This document shows positions 7,650-16,519 of a stretch of DNA of 64,000 nt, piece by piece. The stretch covers positions 62,001-126,000 of the forward strand of contig NZ_JAHTKP010000006.1 in the NCBI RefSeq assembly GCF_019192735.1, read 5' to 3'. This DNA comes from Kitasatospora aureofaciens (lineage in GTDB: Bacteria; Actinomycetota; Actinomycetes; Streptomycetales; Streptomycetaceae). A program made the position numbers and the translations under genes. The notes below the pieces were generated by a model, which was given only the letters and a program-made list of their open reading frames with translations, ran no database searches and was not told where the DNA came from. Within the stretch, counting starts at the first letter, position 1; the number at the start of each line of letters is the position of its first letter.

Positions 7650-8750
7650 ATGGACGTCCGGCGCGTGGACGTCCTGGTGGTGGGCGCCGGGCAGGCAGGC
7701 CTGTCCGCCGCCTACCACCTGCGCCGCCGCGGCTTCACCCCCTACCGGGCGGACGCCGATGGCGGCTTCGTCGTGCTCGACGCCGGCACCGGCCCGGGCG
7801 GCGCCTGGGCGCACCGCTCGCCGTCGCTGCGGATGGCCACCGTGCACGGCTTCCACGACCTGCCCGACGCCGAACTGCCGGTGCCCGACCCGCAGGCCCC
7901 CGCCCGCGAGGTGGTGCCGGGGTACTTCGAGGCGTACGAGGCGCGACACGCGCTCCCCGTCGTGCGCCCCGTCACCGTCCGCGCCGTGCGCGCCGAGTCG
8001 GACCGCCCGGACTCGCGGTTGCTGGTGGAGACCGACCGCGGCACCTGGTCCACCCGGGCGCTGATCAACGCCACCGGCACCTGGAACCGCCCCTTCCTCC
8101 CGGACTACCCCGGCCACTTCACCGGACGGCAGCTGCACTACGCCGAGTACCGCGGCCCGGAGGAGTTCGCCGGGAAGCGCGTGCTGGTGGTGGGCGGCGG
8201 TGCGTCCGCGATCCAGGTGCTGTCGGAGGTCGCGGCGGTCGGCGAGACGATCTGGGTCACTCGGACCCCGCCGGTCTACCACGACGGACCGTTCACCCCC
8301 GAGTACGGGCGCGCGGTGGTCGCCAAGGTCGAGGAGCGGGTCCGCCAGGGCCTGCCGGTGCGCAGCGTGGTGAGCGTGACCGGGCTCGGCCCGTCCGTCG
8401 CCTACCGGCGCGCGGAGGAGCTGGGCGCGCTGCACCGCCGCCCGATGTTCGACCGGCTCACCGAGCGCGGGGTGGCGTGGGGCGACGAGGAGCTGGCGGT
8501 GGACGCCATCGTGTGGGCCACCGGTTTCCGCCCCGAGGTCGGGCACCTGGCCCCGCTCGGGCTGCGCTCCCCCGGCGGCGGCATCGCCCTCACCGGCACC
8601 CGCGCCACCGCCGATCCGCGCGTCCACCTGGTCGGCTACGGCCCGTCGGCGAGCACCATCGGCGCCAACCGAGCCGGCCGCGCCGCCGTCAACGACCTGG
8701 TCCGCCTGCTCGGCGATCCGGCGGAGCTCCTGGCCCCGGTCGTGGCGTAG
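7650..8750 (+). CDS. FAD-dependent monooxygenase (FMO/BVMO-like)
   Basis: 366 residues with two Rossmann motifs: VLVVGAGQAGLSAAYHLRRR at the N terminus for FAD and VLVVGGGASAIQVLSEVA near residue 190 for NADPH. ATGFRPEVGHL near residue 290 is the conserved linker of flavin monooxygenases. Such enzymes oxygenate soft nucleophiles or ketones with NADPH; the substrate is unknown. Start taken as ATG at 7650 (MDVRRVDVLVVG), directly before the FAD fold; a GTG at about 7596 is possible. It converges on paaE, 93 bp away. Confidence 0.8.
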   Translation: MDVRRVDVLVVGAGQAGLSAAYHLRRRGFTPYRADADGGFVVLDAGTGPGGAWAHRSPSLRMATVHGFHDLPDAELPVPDPQAPAREVVPGYFEAYEARHALPVVRPVTVRAVRAESDRPDSRLLVETDRGTWSTRALINATGTWNRPFLPDYPGHFTGRQLHYAEYRGPEEFAGKRVLVVGGGASAIQVLSEVAAVGETIWVTRTPPVYHDGPFTPEYGRAVVAKVEERVRQGLPVRSVVSVTGLGPSVAYRRAEELGALHRRPMFDRLTERGVAWGDEELAVDAIVWATGFRPEVGHLAPLGLRSPGGGIALTGTRATADPRVHLVGYGPSASTIGANRAGRAAVNDLVRLLGDPAELLAPVVA

Positions 8751-8843
8751 GCACGGCCAGCACCGATTCAGTCCCGGCCGACCCCTGCCCAACTGCCCAG
8801 CCCCAGCCTGGCGAGCGTCGACGCGAGCGGCGTACCAGGCGTA

Positions 8844-9962
8844 TCAGCGGTCGTAGTCGACGGTCACCCGGTCGGTCAGCGGGCGGGCCTGGCAGGTGAG
8901 GACGTAGCCGGCGGCCAGTTCCTTCTCCTCCAGCGCGAAGTTGCGGCGCATCTCCACCTCGCCCTCCGTGACGAGCGCGCGGCAGGTGCCGCAGACCCCG
9001 CCCTTGCAGGCGAACGGCAGGTCGGGGCGGGAGCGCTGGGCGCCGTCCAGGATCGAGCGGTCGCGCGGGAGGGTGAGCGTGCTGCCGCGGCCGTCGAGGA
9101 CGACGGTGACCTCGCAGTGCGCGCCGCCGTCCGCCGCGTCGGCCGCGTCCCGGTCGTCCGCGCGCTCGGCGACCGGCTCGTCCTCGGCGTGGAACAGCTC
9201 CTGGTGGACGCGCTCCCCCGGCACGCCCAGGTCGGCGAGCAGCTCCTTCGCCCCGGCGACCATGCCGAACGGCCCGCAGAGCCACCAGTGGCCGACCGCC
9301 TCGACGTCCACCAGCGCGTTCAGCAGCGCCCGCACCCGCTCGGGATCCAGGCGGCCGCTGAGCAGTTCGGCGTCCCGGGTCTCCCGGGACAGCACGTGGA
9401 CCAGCTGGAAGCGGCCGAGGTAGCGGTCCTTCAGGTCGGCCAGCTCGTCGGCGAACATGACGGTGTCGCTGCGCCGGTTGCCGTAGAGGAGGGTGACGGT
9501 GGAGCGGCGGTCGGCGGCCAGCACGGAGGCCGCGATGGACAGCATCGGGGTGATGCCGGAGCCGGCCGCGAGCAGCACGTGGTCGGCAGGGACGCCGAGG
9601 TCGGGGGTGAACAGGCCGGTCGGCGTCAGCACGTCGACCTCCTCGCCGGGCCGCGCCTCCCGCACCAGCCAGCGCGAGAACAGCCCGCCCGGCACCTCGC
9701 GCACGGCGATCCGCAGCGGGCCGCCGACGGGGGCGCAGATCGAGTACGAGCGGCGCTCGTCGGTGCCGTCCACCACCTTGCGCAGCGTCAGCGTCTGGCC
9801 CGGCCGGAACGCGAAGTCCTCCCCGAGCCCGTCCGGCACCGCGAACGTGACCGCCACGGCGTCCTCGCAGAGCCGCTCGATCCGCTCGATCCGCAGCCGG
9901 TGGAAGGCCGGGCGGCGGGCGGGGCGGATGTCCGGGCGCGGATCCGTCTGGGTGGCGGGCAT
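8844..9962 (-). CDS. paaE: Phenylacetyl-CoA 1,2-epoxidase reductase PaaE
   Basis: 372 residues. This is the NADPH-dependent reductase that feeds electrons to the PaaABC(D) epoxidase complex. An FAD-binding domain (RRSYSICAPVGGPLRIAVRE) is followed by an NAD domain (DHVLLAAGSGITPMLSIAASV) and a C-terminal plant-type ferredoxin. The ferredoxin holds the 2Fe-2S ligands in CKGGVCGTC and a final Cys in YVLTCQARP. Last gene of the paaABCDE operon; its ATG directly abuts the paaD stop (TGAATG). Confidence 0.93.
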   Translation of the reverse strand: MPATQTDPRPDIRPARRPAFHRLRIERIERLCEDAVAVTFAVPDGLGEDFAFRPGQTLTLRKVVDGTDERRSYSICAPVGGPLRIAVREVPGGLFSRWLVREARPGEEVDVLTPTGLFTPDLGVPADHVLLAAGSGITPMLSIAASVLAADRRSTVTLLYGNRRSDTVMFADELADLKDRYLGRFQLVHVLSRETRDAELLSGRLDPERVRALLNALVDVEAVGHWWLCGPFGMVAGAKELLADLGVPGERVHQELFHAEDEPVAERADDRDAADAADGGAHCEVTVVLDGRGSTLTLPRDRSILDGAQRSRPDLPFACKGGVCGTCRALVTEGEVEMRRNFALEEKELAAGYVLTCQARPLTDRVTVDYDR

Positions 9963-10505
9963 TCAGATCTCCTTGACGCGTTCGAACGGCTCGCGGCAGG
10001 CGCGGCAGCGCCAGAGGGCCTTGCAGGCGGTGGAGCCGAAGCGGGACAGCTCCTCCGTGTCGGTGTCACCGCAGTGCGGGCAGGGCACCGGGGCGAAAGC
10101 GGGCGAGGCAGTGCCGGTTGTCGCCGCGCGGGTGGGGCCCAGGACGAGCGATACCGGCCCGGTGACCGCGGAGGTGTGGCGCGGCGGGGCGATGCCCGCC
10201 TCGGCGAGCTTGCGGCGGCCCTCGGCGGTGATCAGGTCGGTGGACCACGGCGGGTCCAGCCGCAGCCTCACCCGGACGTCCCGGTAGCCGGCCGCGCGCA
10301 GCCGACGGTCCACGTCGGCGGCCATCTCGGCGACGGCGGGGCAGCCCGAGTAGGTCGGGGTCAGCCAGGCGGTCACGGTCCCGTCCGCCGTCTCGACGTC
10401 GGCCAGCACGCCCAGGTCCGCCAGGGTGAGCATGGGCAGTTCCGGGTCCGGGACGGCAGCGGCGGTCTCCCAGGCCAGGTCGCGGGTCGTCATCGTGTCC
10501 GTCAC
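9963..10505 (-). CDS. paaD: Phenylacetyl-CoA epoxidase maturation protein PaaD
   Basis: 180 residues. PaaD is a SufT/MIP18-like (DUF59) factor needed for the epoxidase, probably in iron-sulfur assembly. The N half has VPDPELPMLTLADLGVLADV and the TPTYSGCPAVAEMAADV motif with its conserved Cys. The C-terminal zinc-ribbon-like region contains CPHCG and CRAC, as in PaaD. I chose the GTG at 10505, which overlaps the paaC stop by GTGA; an in-frame ATG (MTTRDLAW) lies 12 nt later. Confidence 0.9.
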   Translation of the reverse strand: MTDTMTTRDLAWETAAAVPDPELPMLTLADLGVLADVETADGTVTAWLTPTYSGCPAVAEMAADVDRRLRAAGYRDVRVRLRLDPPWSTDLITAEGRRKLAEAGIAPPRHTSAVTGPVSLVLGPTRAATTGTASPAFAPVPCPHCGDTDTEELSRFGSTACKALWRCRACREPFERVKEI

Positions 10506-11446
10506 CACGTCGCCCCCGGGTGTGCGCGGGCCACCACCTGGAGCTCCGCGAGCAGCGGACCGAGCGCCTCGGTGTGCACCCCGTCCCGGCCGCCCAGGCC
10601 CAGAACGGTGGCCAGCGGCGGGACGTCCGGCACGGTCAGCCCGGCCTCGGCGAGGACGGCGGCGAGCGAGCGCAGCACCGGTTCGCGCAACGTCGCCGGG
10701 TCGACGCCCGCCCGCAGCTCCGCCGGGTGTGCCGTGAACAGCTCGTCCAGCAGCGGCCACACCGCGTCCAGCCCGGCCTGCATCCGCGCCGACGAGTACG
10801 GCGTGCCGTCGCCGAGCCGCAGCGTCCAGGCGGTGGCGTACTCGCGGTGGTACGCCAGCTCCTTGACACCACGCGCCGCCACCGCCGCCAGCACCGGGTC
10901 CGGGTGCGCGCTCAGCGCCTCGTACAGGGCGCCGCGGGCGGTGGCGAACAGGAGCAGCCGGGCGATCGAGTGCGCGAAATCGCCGTTCGGGGTCTCGACC
11001 AGGCGGACGTTGCGGAACTCGTGCTCCTCGCGCCAGTACGCCAGGTCGTCCTCGGTGCGCCCGGAACCGTCCGCCTGGCCGGCCCGGGTGAGCAGCAGGC
11101 GGGCCTGGCCGAGCAGGTCGAGGCCGAGGTTGGCGAGCGCGACCTCCTCCTCCAGCTCCGGCGCCCGGGTGCACCACTCGGTCAGCCGCTGGGCGAGGAT
11201 CAGGGCGTCGTCGCCGAGCATCAGGCAGTAGGCGGCGAGGTCGGCGCCGTCGAGGCCGGGGGGCAGAGCGGTGTCCACACCGAGCAGCGGGTCGGCGAAG
11301 CCCGTCCCATAGGCCCAGCGGCCCTCGCCCTCGGGGCCGGGGGTGGCCTCGGCGAGGCTGAGGTAGACGTGGTCGTCGGCGTCCGCTGCTGTGCCGGTGG
11401 CCGGTGCGGTGGTGGCCGGTGCGGTGTGATCGTGCATGGCGTGCAT
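10502..11446 (-). CDS. paaC: Phenylacetyl-CoA epoxidase structural subunit PaaC
   Basis: 314 residues. PaaC is the ferritin-like partner of PaaA that lacks a full diiron site and stabilises the catalytic subunit. Family segments include YCLMLGDDALILAQRLTEWC, ANLGLDLLGQARLLLTRAG and KELAYHREYATAWTLRLGDGT. I chose the ATG at 11446, which has GGGGGAA six bases upstream; a longer frame begins at 11476 but would overlap paaB. The first 25 residues are a low-complexity His/Ala/Thr tail (TAPATTAPATG) typical of slippage. Confidence 0.92.
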   Translation of the reverse strand: MHAMHDHTAPATTAPATGTAADADDHVYLSLAEATPGPEGEGRWAYGTGFADPLLGVDTALPPGLDGADLAAYCLMLGDDALILAQRLTEWCTRAPELEEEVALANLGLDLLGQARLLLTRAGQADGSGRTEDDLAYWREEHEFRNVRLVETPNGDFAHSIARLLLFATARGALYEALSAHPDPVLAAVAARGVKELAYHREYATAWTLRLGDGTPYSSARMQAGLDAVWPLLDELFTAHPAELRAGVDPATLREPVLRSLAAVLAEAGLTVPDVPPLATVLGLGGRDGVHTEALGPLLAELQVVARAHPGATW

Positions 11447-11459
11447 GGCGGTTCCCCCG

Positions 11460-11753
11460 TCAGATGTGCGGGACATCCTCGGGGATGTCGTAGAAGGTCG
11501 GGTGGCGGTAGACCTTGTCGCCGCTGGGCTCGAAGAACGGGTCCCGCTCGTCCGGGGTGGAGGCGGTGATCGCGTCCGAGCGGACCACCCAGAGGCTGAC
11601 GCCCTCGTTGCGGCGGGTGTAGAGGTCGCGGGCGGCGAGCAGGGCCATCCGGTCGTCGGGCGCGTGCAGCGAGCCGACGTGGACGTGGTTCAGCCCGCGC
11701 CGGGGGCGCACGAACACCTCGTACAGCGGCCAGCCGGCCTTGGACTCGGTCAC
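11460..11753 (-). CDS. paaB: Phenylacetyl-CoA epoxidase subunit PaaB
   Basis: 97 residues, the usual PaaB length. PaaB is a small bridging subunit of the multicomponent epoxidase. [40 protein letters not shown] and [11 protein letters not shown] are family hallmarks. The GTG start overlaps the paaA stop by GTGA, so translation is coupled. Confidence 0.93.
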   Translation of the reverse strand: MTESKAGWPLYEVFVRPRRGLNHVHVGSLHAPDDRMALLAARDLYTRRNEGVSLWVVRSDAITASTPDERDPFFEPSGDKVYRHPTFYDIPEDVPHI

Positions 11754-12790
11754 TTTCCGTTCTCCTGTTCCGTGTGCTCGCTCCGCACGTGTTCCGTGTG
11801 CTCGCTTTCCGGGTGCCCGCTCCGTACGGCGGTCTGCTCGGCGCTGCGCTTGGCGGCGTAGGCGACGGCCGCCTCGCGGACCCAGGCGCCCTCCTCGTGG
11901 GCGGCCCGGCGGCGCTCGATGCGCTGGGCGTTGCAGGGGCCCTGGCCGTGGATGACGCGGGTCAGCTCGGCCCAGTCGGGCTCGCCGAAGTCCCAGCCGC
12001 CGCGCTCCTCGTTCCAGCGCAGCTCGGGGTCGGGGAGCGTGACGCCGAGGTGCTGGGCCTGCGGGACGGTCATGTCGACGAAGCGCCGGCGCAGCTCGTC
12101 GTTGGTGTGGCGCTTGATCCGCCAGGCCATCGAGCGGGCGGTGTTCGGGGAGTCGGCGTCCGAGGGGCCGAACATCATCAGCGACGGCCACCACCAGCGG
12201 TCCACCGCGTCCTGGACCATCCGGCGCTGGGCGTCGGTGCCGCGCATCAGGGTCATGAGCAGCTCGTAGCCCTGGCGCTGGTGGAAGGACTCCTCCTTGC
12301 AGATCCGGACCATCGCGCGGGCGTACGGGCCGTAGCTGCAGCGACACAGCGGCACCTGGTTGCAGATCGCCGCGCCGTCGACCAGCCAGCCGATCACGCC
12401 GACGTCGGCGAAGGTCAGGGTCGGGTAGTTGAAGATCGAGGAGTACTTCTGGCGGCCGGAGATCAGCTTCTCGGTCAGCTCGGCGCGGTCGACGCCGAGG
12501 GTCTCGGCGGCGGCGTAGAGGTAGAGGCCGTGGCCGGCCTCGTCCTGGGCCTTGGCGAGGAGGATGGCCTTGCGGCGCAGGGACGGGGCGCGGGTGAGCC
12601 AGTTGCCCTCGGGCTGCATGCCGATGATCTCGGAGTGCGCGTGCTGGGCGATCTGGCGGATCAGGGTCGCCCGGTAGGCGTCGGGCATCCAGTCCCTGGG
12701 CTCGATCCGCTGCTCGGCCGCGACGACCGCCTCGAACCGGTCCTCCTGCGTGCTCGCAGGGACCGGTTCGGCCACCTCTGCTGTCACCAC
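11750..12790 (-). CDS. paaA: Phenylacetyl-CoA epoxidase catalytic subunit PaaA
   Basis: 346 residues. PaaA is the diiron oxygenase that forms the ring-1,2-epoxide of phenylacetyl-CoA. Iron ligand motifs are visible in [19 protein letters not shown] (ExxH) and [18 protein letters not shown] (ExxH). The C terminus ends in an 8-residue repeat ([16 protein letters not shown]) encoded by a 17-bp direct repeat at 11766-11782 and 11790-11806. That tail is probably not part of the folded core. First gene of the operon; a TetR-type palindrome lies 51 bp before the ATG. Confidence 0.94.
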   Translation of the reverse strand: MVTAEVAEPVPASTQEDRFEAVVAAEQRIEPRDWMPDAYRATLIRQIAQHAHSEIIGMQPEGNWLTRAPSLRRKAILLAKAQDEAGHGLYLYAAAETLGVDRAELTEKLISGRQKYSSIFNYPTLTFADVGVIGWLVDGAAICNQVPLCRCSYGPYARAMVRICKEESFHQRQGYELLMTLMRGTDAQRRMVQDAVDRWWWPSLMMFGPSDADSPNTARSMAWRIKRHTNDELRRRFVDMTVPQAQHLGVTLPDPELRWNEERGGWDFGEPDWAELTRVIHGQGPCNAQRIERRRAAHEEGAWVREAAVAYAAKRSAEQTAVRSGHPESEHTEHVRSEHTEQENGK

Positions 12791-12840
12791 GGTCCCCTCT
12801 CGCCTGCTTGCCTGGTCGCCCGGCCGCTTGCGGCCAACCG

Positions 12841-12858
12841 ACTGACCGTTCGGTCGGT
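12841..12858. promoter_or_regulatory. TetR-type operator upstream of paaABCDE
   Basis: ACTGACCGTTCGGTCGGT is an imperfect 18-bp palindrome with core GACCG-TT-CGGTC, placed 51-68 bp before the paaA ATG. It resembles the ACCGACCGAACGGT-type sites bound by TetR repressors of paa genes in actinobacteria (established for that regulator class; its use here is inference). No paaR gene is in the window. Confidence 0.6.
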
Positions 12859-12914
12859 ACCATTCTGCGCGGGGAGGCGGGTGGCTGGCAAGGGACGAGC
12901 AGTGGAGGGGCCGC

Positions 12915-12943
12915 GGGGGTTGCGGGGGTTGCGGGGGCGGGGG
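12915..12943 (+). other. G-quadruplex-forming motif
   Basis: Four runs of five G separated by TTGC, TTGC and C meet the usual G4 pattern on the plus strand. It lies about 125 bp upstream of paaA, between that operator and heptamer copy B. For paa transcription the G-rich strand is the template strand. Any function is unknown. Confidence 0.6.
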
Positions 12944-12961
12944 CGGCCGCAGGGAACGACA

Positions 12962-13040
12962 AACAGATAACAGCGAACAGACTCTGAAATCTGTTCGCTG
13001 TTATCTGCTACTTGTCTTCTGTTACCCGCCCTCTGTTACC
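12962..13040. repeat. Heptamer palindrome, copy B
   Basis: A perfect 17-bp inverted repeat, AGATAACAGCGAACAGA (12965-12981) and its complement (12990-13006), has loop CTCTGAAA. A tail of weaker TGTTACC and TGTCTTC heptamers runs to the stop of the M20 peptidase. It lies at the 3' end of that minus-strand gene and upstream of paaA. Confidence 0.85.
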
Positions 13041-13042
13041 TG

Positions 13043-14431
13043 TCAGCCCTCCGTGCGGTCGCGCAGCCTCGGCAGCGGTACGGCGAGAAGCGCCGCCAGC
13101 AGGGCGATCCGGGGCGCCAGCTGGTCGATCCGGATGTACTCGTGCCGCGCGTGGGCCCCGGCACCGACCGCGCCGAAGCCGTCCAGCGTCGGGAGCCCGC
13201 GCGAGCCCGGGAGGTTGGTGTCCCCCGCCCCGCCCGCCGGGCCGCCGTCCAGCTGCTGACCGAGCACCGCCGCGAGCGAACGGACGTGCCGCAGCAGCGG
13301 GTTGCCGGAGCGCTCGGGCCACGCCGGACGGCTGGACAGCACCTCCGTACGCACCCGCGCCCCCGGCCGCAGCGCGGTGAGCCGGGCCAGGTTGTCGAGC
13401 GTCCGGCGCTGCGCCTCGGCGGTGGAGAAGCGCAGGCCGAGTTCGGCCTCGGCCCGGCCGGCGACGACGTTGGCCCGCGAACCACCGCTGATCCGCCCGG
13501 CGTTGAGCTCCGTCCCGGGCTGGCCGGCGAGCCCGCGTACGACCACGAGCTGGTCGACGAGTTCGTCGACGGCGGACACCCCGTCGTGGGCGTCATTGCC
13601 CGCGTGGGCCTCGCGGCCCGTGACGGTGAGCCGGACCCGGGTGCTGCCGCGCCGGGCGGTCTTGAGCCGGCCGTCCGGATGCGGCGGTTCGAGGCCCAGG
13701 ACGGCTGCGGCGCCGCGCAGTTGGCGTTCGACCAGGCGCCGCCCGTCCGGGCTGCCGACCTCCTCGTCGGACACCACGACCACCTGGACGCTGCGGTGCG
13801 GGCGCTGTCCCAGATCCGCGAGCAGCGCGAACGCACCCTCCAGGATGGCGAGTCCGCCCTTCATGTCGACGACGCCCGGCCCGGTGAGGGTGCCGTTCTG
13901 CTCGGTGACGGGCCAGTCGGCGAGCGTTCCGGCGGGCCAGACGGTGTCGTGGTGGCCGACGATCAGCAGGTGCGGCAGGGTCTCGTCCTGCCCCTCCCAC
14001 TCCAGGACGAGGTGGTCGCCCGCCGGGCCGGGTTCGCGGCGGGCGGTGGCGCCGGTGGCACGGAAGCCGTCCGCCAACTCCTCGGCGAGGGCGTCGAGTC
14101 GGGGCGCATCACCGCTCGGGGACTCGATCCGGGCCAGGTCGGTGCAGCGGCGCCGGACGGCGCCCGCGAGGGTCCGGGCACGGGTGCTGAGCGCCTGCGG
14201 GAGGCCGGGAAGCGCGGCGGTGGCGGGTTGCGGGGCGGTGGCAGCGGGTTGCGCAGCAGTAGCGGCAGGTTGCGCGGCGGCGGCCTGAGGCTGGGTGGCA
14301 GTGGCCGCGGGTTGGGCGGCGGCGCCGGAGAGGGCCTCACCGTCGGTGGCGGCCGGCACGGTCACGGCCGCGACCGCCTTGGAAGCGGCAGCGGTGGTCG
14401 CCCGCGGCGACCCTACGATCTGGGGACTCAA
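13043..14431 (-). CDS. M20-family metallopeptidase (glutamate carboxypeptidase-like)
   Basis: 462 residues. A di-zinc amidohydrolase/peptidase: VGHHDTVWPAG and GVVDMKGGLAILEG supply His and Asp ligands, and SDEEVGSPDG carries the catalytic Glu-Glu. A lid dimerisation domain follows, then GDTNLPGSRG and HARHEYIRIDQL. The physiological substrate is unknown. I chose the TTG at 14431 because GGAGG stands six bases before it; the frame stays open to 14944 but that part reads like non-coding GC-rich DNA. Residues about 25-70 are an Ala/Gln/Pro repeat (AAQPAATAAQP). Its stop is followed by heptamer copy B. Confidence 0.83.
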   Translation of the reverse strand: MSPQIVGSPRATTAAASKAVAAVTVPAATDGEALSGAAAQPAATATQPQAAAAQPAATAAQPAATAPQPATAALPGLPQALSTRARTLAGAVRRRCTDLARIESPSGDAPRLDALAEELADGFRATGATARREPGPAGDHLVLEWEGQDETLPHLLIVGHHDTVWPAGTLADWPVTEQNGTLTGPGVVDMKGGLAILEGAFALLADLGQRPHRSVQVVVVSDEEVGSPDGRRLVERQLRGAAAVLGLEPPHPDGRLKTARRGSTRVRLTVTGREAHAGNDAHDGVSAVDELVDQLVVVRGLAGQPGTELNAGRISGGSRANVVAGRAEAELGLRFSTAEAQRRTLDNLARLTALRPGARVRTEVLSSRPAWPERSGNPLLRHVRSLAAVLGQQLDGGPAGGAGDTNLPGSRGLPTLDGFGAVGAGAHARHEYIRIDQLAPRIALLAALLAVPLPRLRDRTEG

Positions 14432-15035
14432 CGCTCGCCTCCGCGGCCGCCGCCGGTATTCAGCGGCCGTACCAGCCGACCGGTCCATCCGGGGTGCCAG
14501 ACCCGGCCGGGCCGCGCCGGGCGGCCGGAATGGTGGGCGATCCGTCGGGACGGCCCGTCTGGCCCAAGTGCGGTGGAACGGCTGGGCGGCGTGCTTGGCA
14601 TTGCGTCCTCCTCGCTCGATCCGGTGGCCCCGGTCCACCCGGAGCCCCGTGGACGGCGGCTTCGTTGCGGCGGGCGCAGAGAGCGCACCCCCACAGGGAA
14701 GCCGAGATGTGAGCCTAGAAGAACCGTTCGGCTTCCTGCGAGGTGGCCCTGCTCCTAGCGTGCCGGGCCGGGCCCAGCCTCGGGCACCCGTCGGGGAACG
14801 GCGGCGGGCGCTCGGCGCGCGGGCCTGATCGGCGCGCGGGCGCGGTCGCCGGATCGCGCCCACCTCCACCATGGACCCGCCGCCCGGGTTCGGCAGCGCA
14901 AACGGCCAAGGCGCCGGATTTCCACGCCGGATGGGTGACATCAACTCAGCGCGCGGTATGAATCGGAGGCACGGCCGGGGTCACCGGAGTCGTCCCCGGC
15001 CACAGGACCCCCGTCCCGGCCGGACCGCGCGCGGC
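14432..15035. other. Long intergenic stretch without a recognised gene
   Basis: I see no gene with family features in this 604-bp space between the M20 peptidase and the response regulator. Several frames are open on both strands but are Arg/Pro/Gly-rich shadows. A GTGACA box and a TATGAAT box 16 bp apart (about 14935-14966, plus strand) resemble a promoter but drive no recognisable gene. Confidence 0.4.
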
Positions 15036-15695
15036 TCAGGCGCCGCCCCCGACCAGCCCGGCGTCGCGCGCGAGCAGCGCGGCCTGGACCCGGTTGCCGA
15101 CACCGAGCCCGGTGAGGATCCGGCTGACGTGTGCCTTGACGGTGCTCTCTCGCGTCCCGAGGACGCCCGCGATCTCGGCGTTGGAGAGCCCGTCGGCGAG
15201 TTCGCGCAGCACGTCGGTCTCGCGCGGGGTGAGCCCGGCGACCCGGTTGCGGGCGGCGAGGGACCGCGGCGCGCCGGTGCGGTGGTACCGGTCGATGAGC
15301 CGGCGGGCGGCGGCCGGGTGCAGCATGCCCTGGCCGCCCGCGACGACGTGGACGGCCCGGGCGATCTCGGCCGGCGGCGTGTCCTTGAGCAGGAAGCCGT
15401 CGGCGCCGGCAGCGAGTGCCCTGTACACGTACTCGTCCAGGTCGAACGTGGTGAGCGCGATGACGCGCGGGGCGTCGGGCAGTTCGCGCAGGCGGCGGGT
15501 GGCGGCGATGCCGTCGAGCCGGGGCATCCGGATGTCCATCAGCGCGACGTCGATCGGCCGGATACGGGCCAGTTCGACGGCCTGGAGCCCGTCGGCGGCC
15601 TCGGCGACGACGGTGAGGCCCGGGTCCTGAGCGAGCAGGTCGACGAGGCCGAGCCGCACCAGCGCGTCGTCGTCGACCACCATCGTGCGGATCAT
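15036..15695 (-). CDS. NarL/LuxR-type response regulator
   Basis: 219 residues. The receiver domain has the acidic pair in VVDDDALVR, the phosphorylation site Asp54 in VALMDIRMP, Thr82/83 and Lys104 in FLLKDTPP. A C-terminal LuxR helix-turn-helix follows (LTPRETDVLRELADGLSNAEIAGVLG, then ESTVKAHVSRILTGLGV). It should be activated by a HisKA_3 sensor kinase. The adjacent kinase gene is truncated, so this regulator may be orphaned or use another phosphodonor. Confidence 0.92.
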   Translation of the reverse strand: MIRTMVVDDDALVRLGLVDLLAQDPGLTVVAEAADGLQAVELARIRPIDVALMDIRMPRLDGIAATRRLRELPDAPRVIALTTFDLDEYVYRALAAGADGFLLKDTPPAEIARAVHVVAGGQGMLHPAAARRLIDRYHRTGAPRSLAARNRVAGLTPRETDVLRELADGLSNAEIAGVLGTRESTVKAHVSRILTGLGVGNRVQAALLARDAGLVGGGA

Positions 15696-15780
15696 CGGGC
15701 GTCCTTCGGGAGCGAGGTCGGGGGGACGGTCGGGGTCGGCGTTTCGTGGTCCGGGGCCTGCGCTTCGTGAACTTCGTGGT

Positions 15781-16467
15781 TCAGGAGCGGCCCGGCAGGC
15801 CCGGGGACGGTCTGCGGCGGGCCTGGTCGCGCAGCACTCCGGTGTGCAGCACCAGCAGACTGAGGCGGTGGGCGAGCACGTCGTGCATCTCCCGTGCGAT
15901 CCGGGCGCGTTCGGCGGACCGCGCCTGTTCGACGCGCAACTCCCGTTCGCGGCGCAGCGTTTCGACCTGCTCGTGCAGGGTGCGAATCAGCACGCGGCGG
16001 CCGTGCAGCCACAGGCCGACGGACAATGCCGCGGCCTGGACGAGGAATTGGGAGCCGGTGGTGCCCGCCCAGCCGACCAACGAGTCGGCCCGGGTGGCGC
16101 TGACCACGGCAATGGTGGCGCCACCGACGACAGCAGGCCCGGTGCGACCGAGGAAGGCGAGGTAGTAGACGCTGAACAGCCCGGGGAAGGCTCGGTTGAG
16201 CAACCCGCCGGTGAGCACGGGCAGGACGGCCGACGCCACCGGGTAGCGGCGCGCGAAGAGCAGGGAGAGCGACGCGAGGGTGGCCGCGACCGCCCGCAGT
16301 AAGCGCAGCGGGTCGTCGGCGCGGGCCCAGTGGACGAGGGCCTCCTCGACGGTGAGGGCGAGCACGGCGAGCAGCAGGAGCGTGTCGGTCCACGGGCGAC
16401 GGCCGGGCCCGTACCAGCCCAGCAGGCCTGTGTGCTCGGCCCGCGTGCGCATGACCCGTGTGCGCAT
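15781..16467 (-). pseudogene. Truncated HisKA_3 sensor kinase lacking its ATPase domain
   Basis: 228 residues. Membrane segments occupy about residues 28-160, followed by a coiled linker and the phosphoacceptor helix ERARIAREMHDVLAHRLSLL with His195. The protein then stops after RDQARRRPSPGLPGRS, so the whole HATPase_c domain (N and G boxes, normally about 130 residues more) is missing. Only 85 bp separate this stop from the response regulator. A different frame of that 85 bp ends PTSLPKDAR with its TGA overlapping the regulator ATG (ATGA), as if the original kinase tail survived an out-of-frame internal deletion. I chose ATG at 16467, which follows GGGAGGTG. It cannot autophosphorylate by itself. 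Confidence 0.75.
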
Positions 16468-16519
16468 CGCCCACCTCCCGTCCGCTCCCCGAGCCACCTC
16501 CGTCCGTCCGGCTCGATGC

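Noticed and set aside
9117..11231. Very long plus-strand frames across the paa operon
   Set aside because: They are mirror frames of the minus-strand paa genes, with Val/Gly/Arg-rich antisense composition and no domains.
12843..12856. Copy of the paa palindrome as a terminator
   Set aside because: It is short, lies upstream of paaA next to the promoter, and matches TetR-type operator spacing better.
14432..14944. Extension of the M20 peptidase to 14944 or separate genes in this gap
   Set aside because: The frame is Arg/Pro/Gly-rich with no family match, and a TTG with a well-spaced GGAGG stands at 14431.
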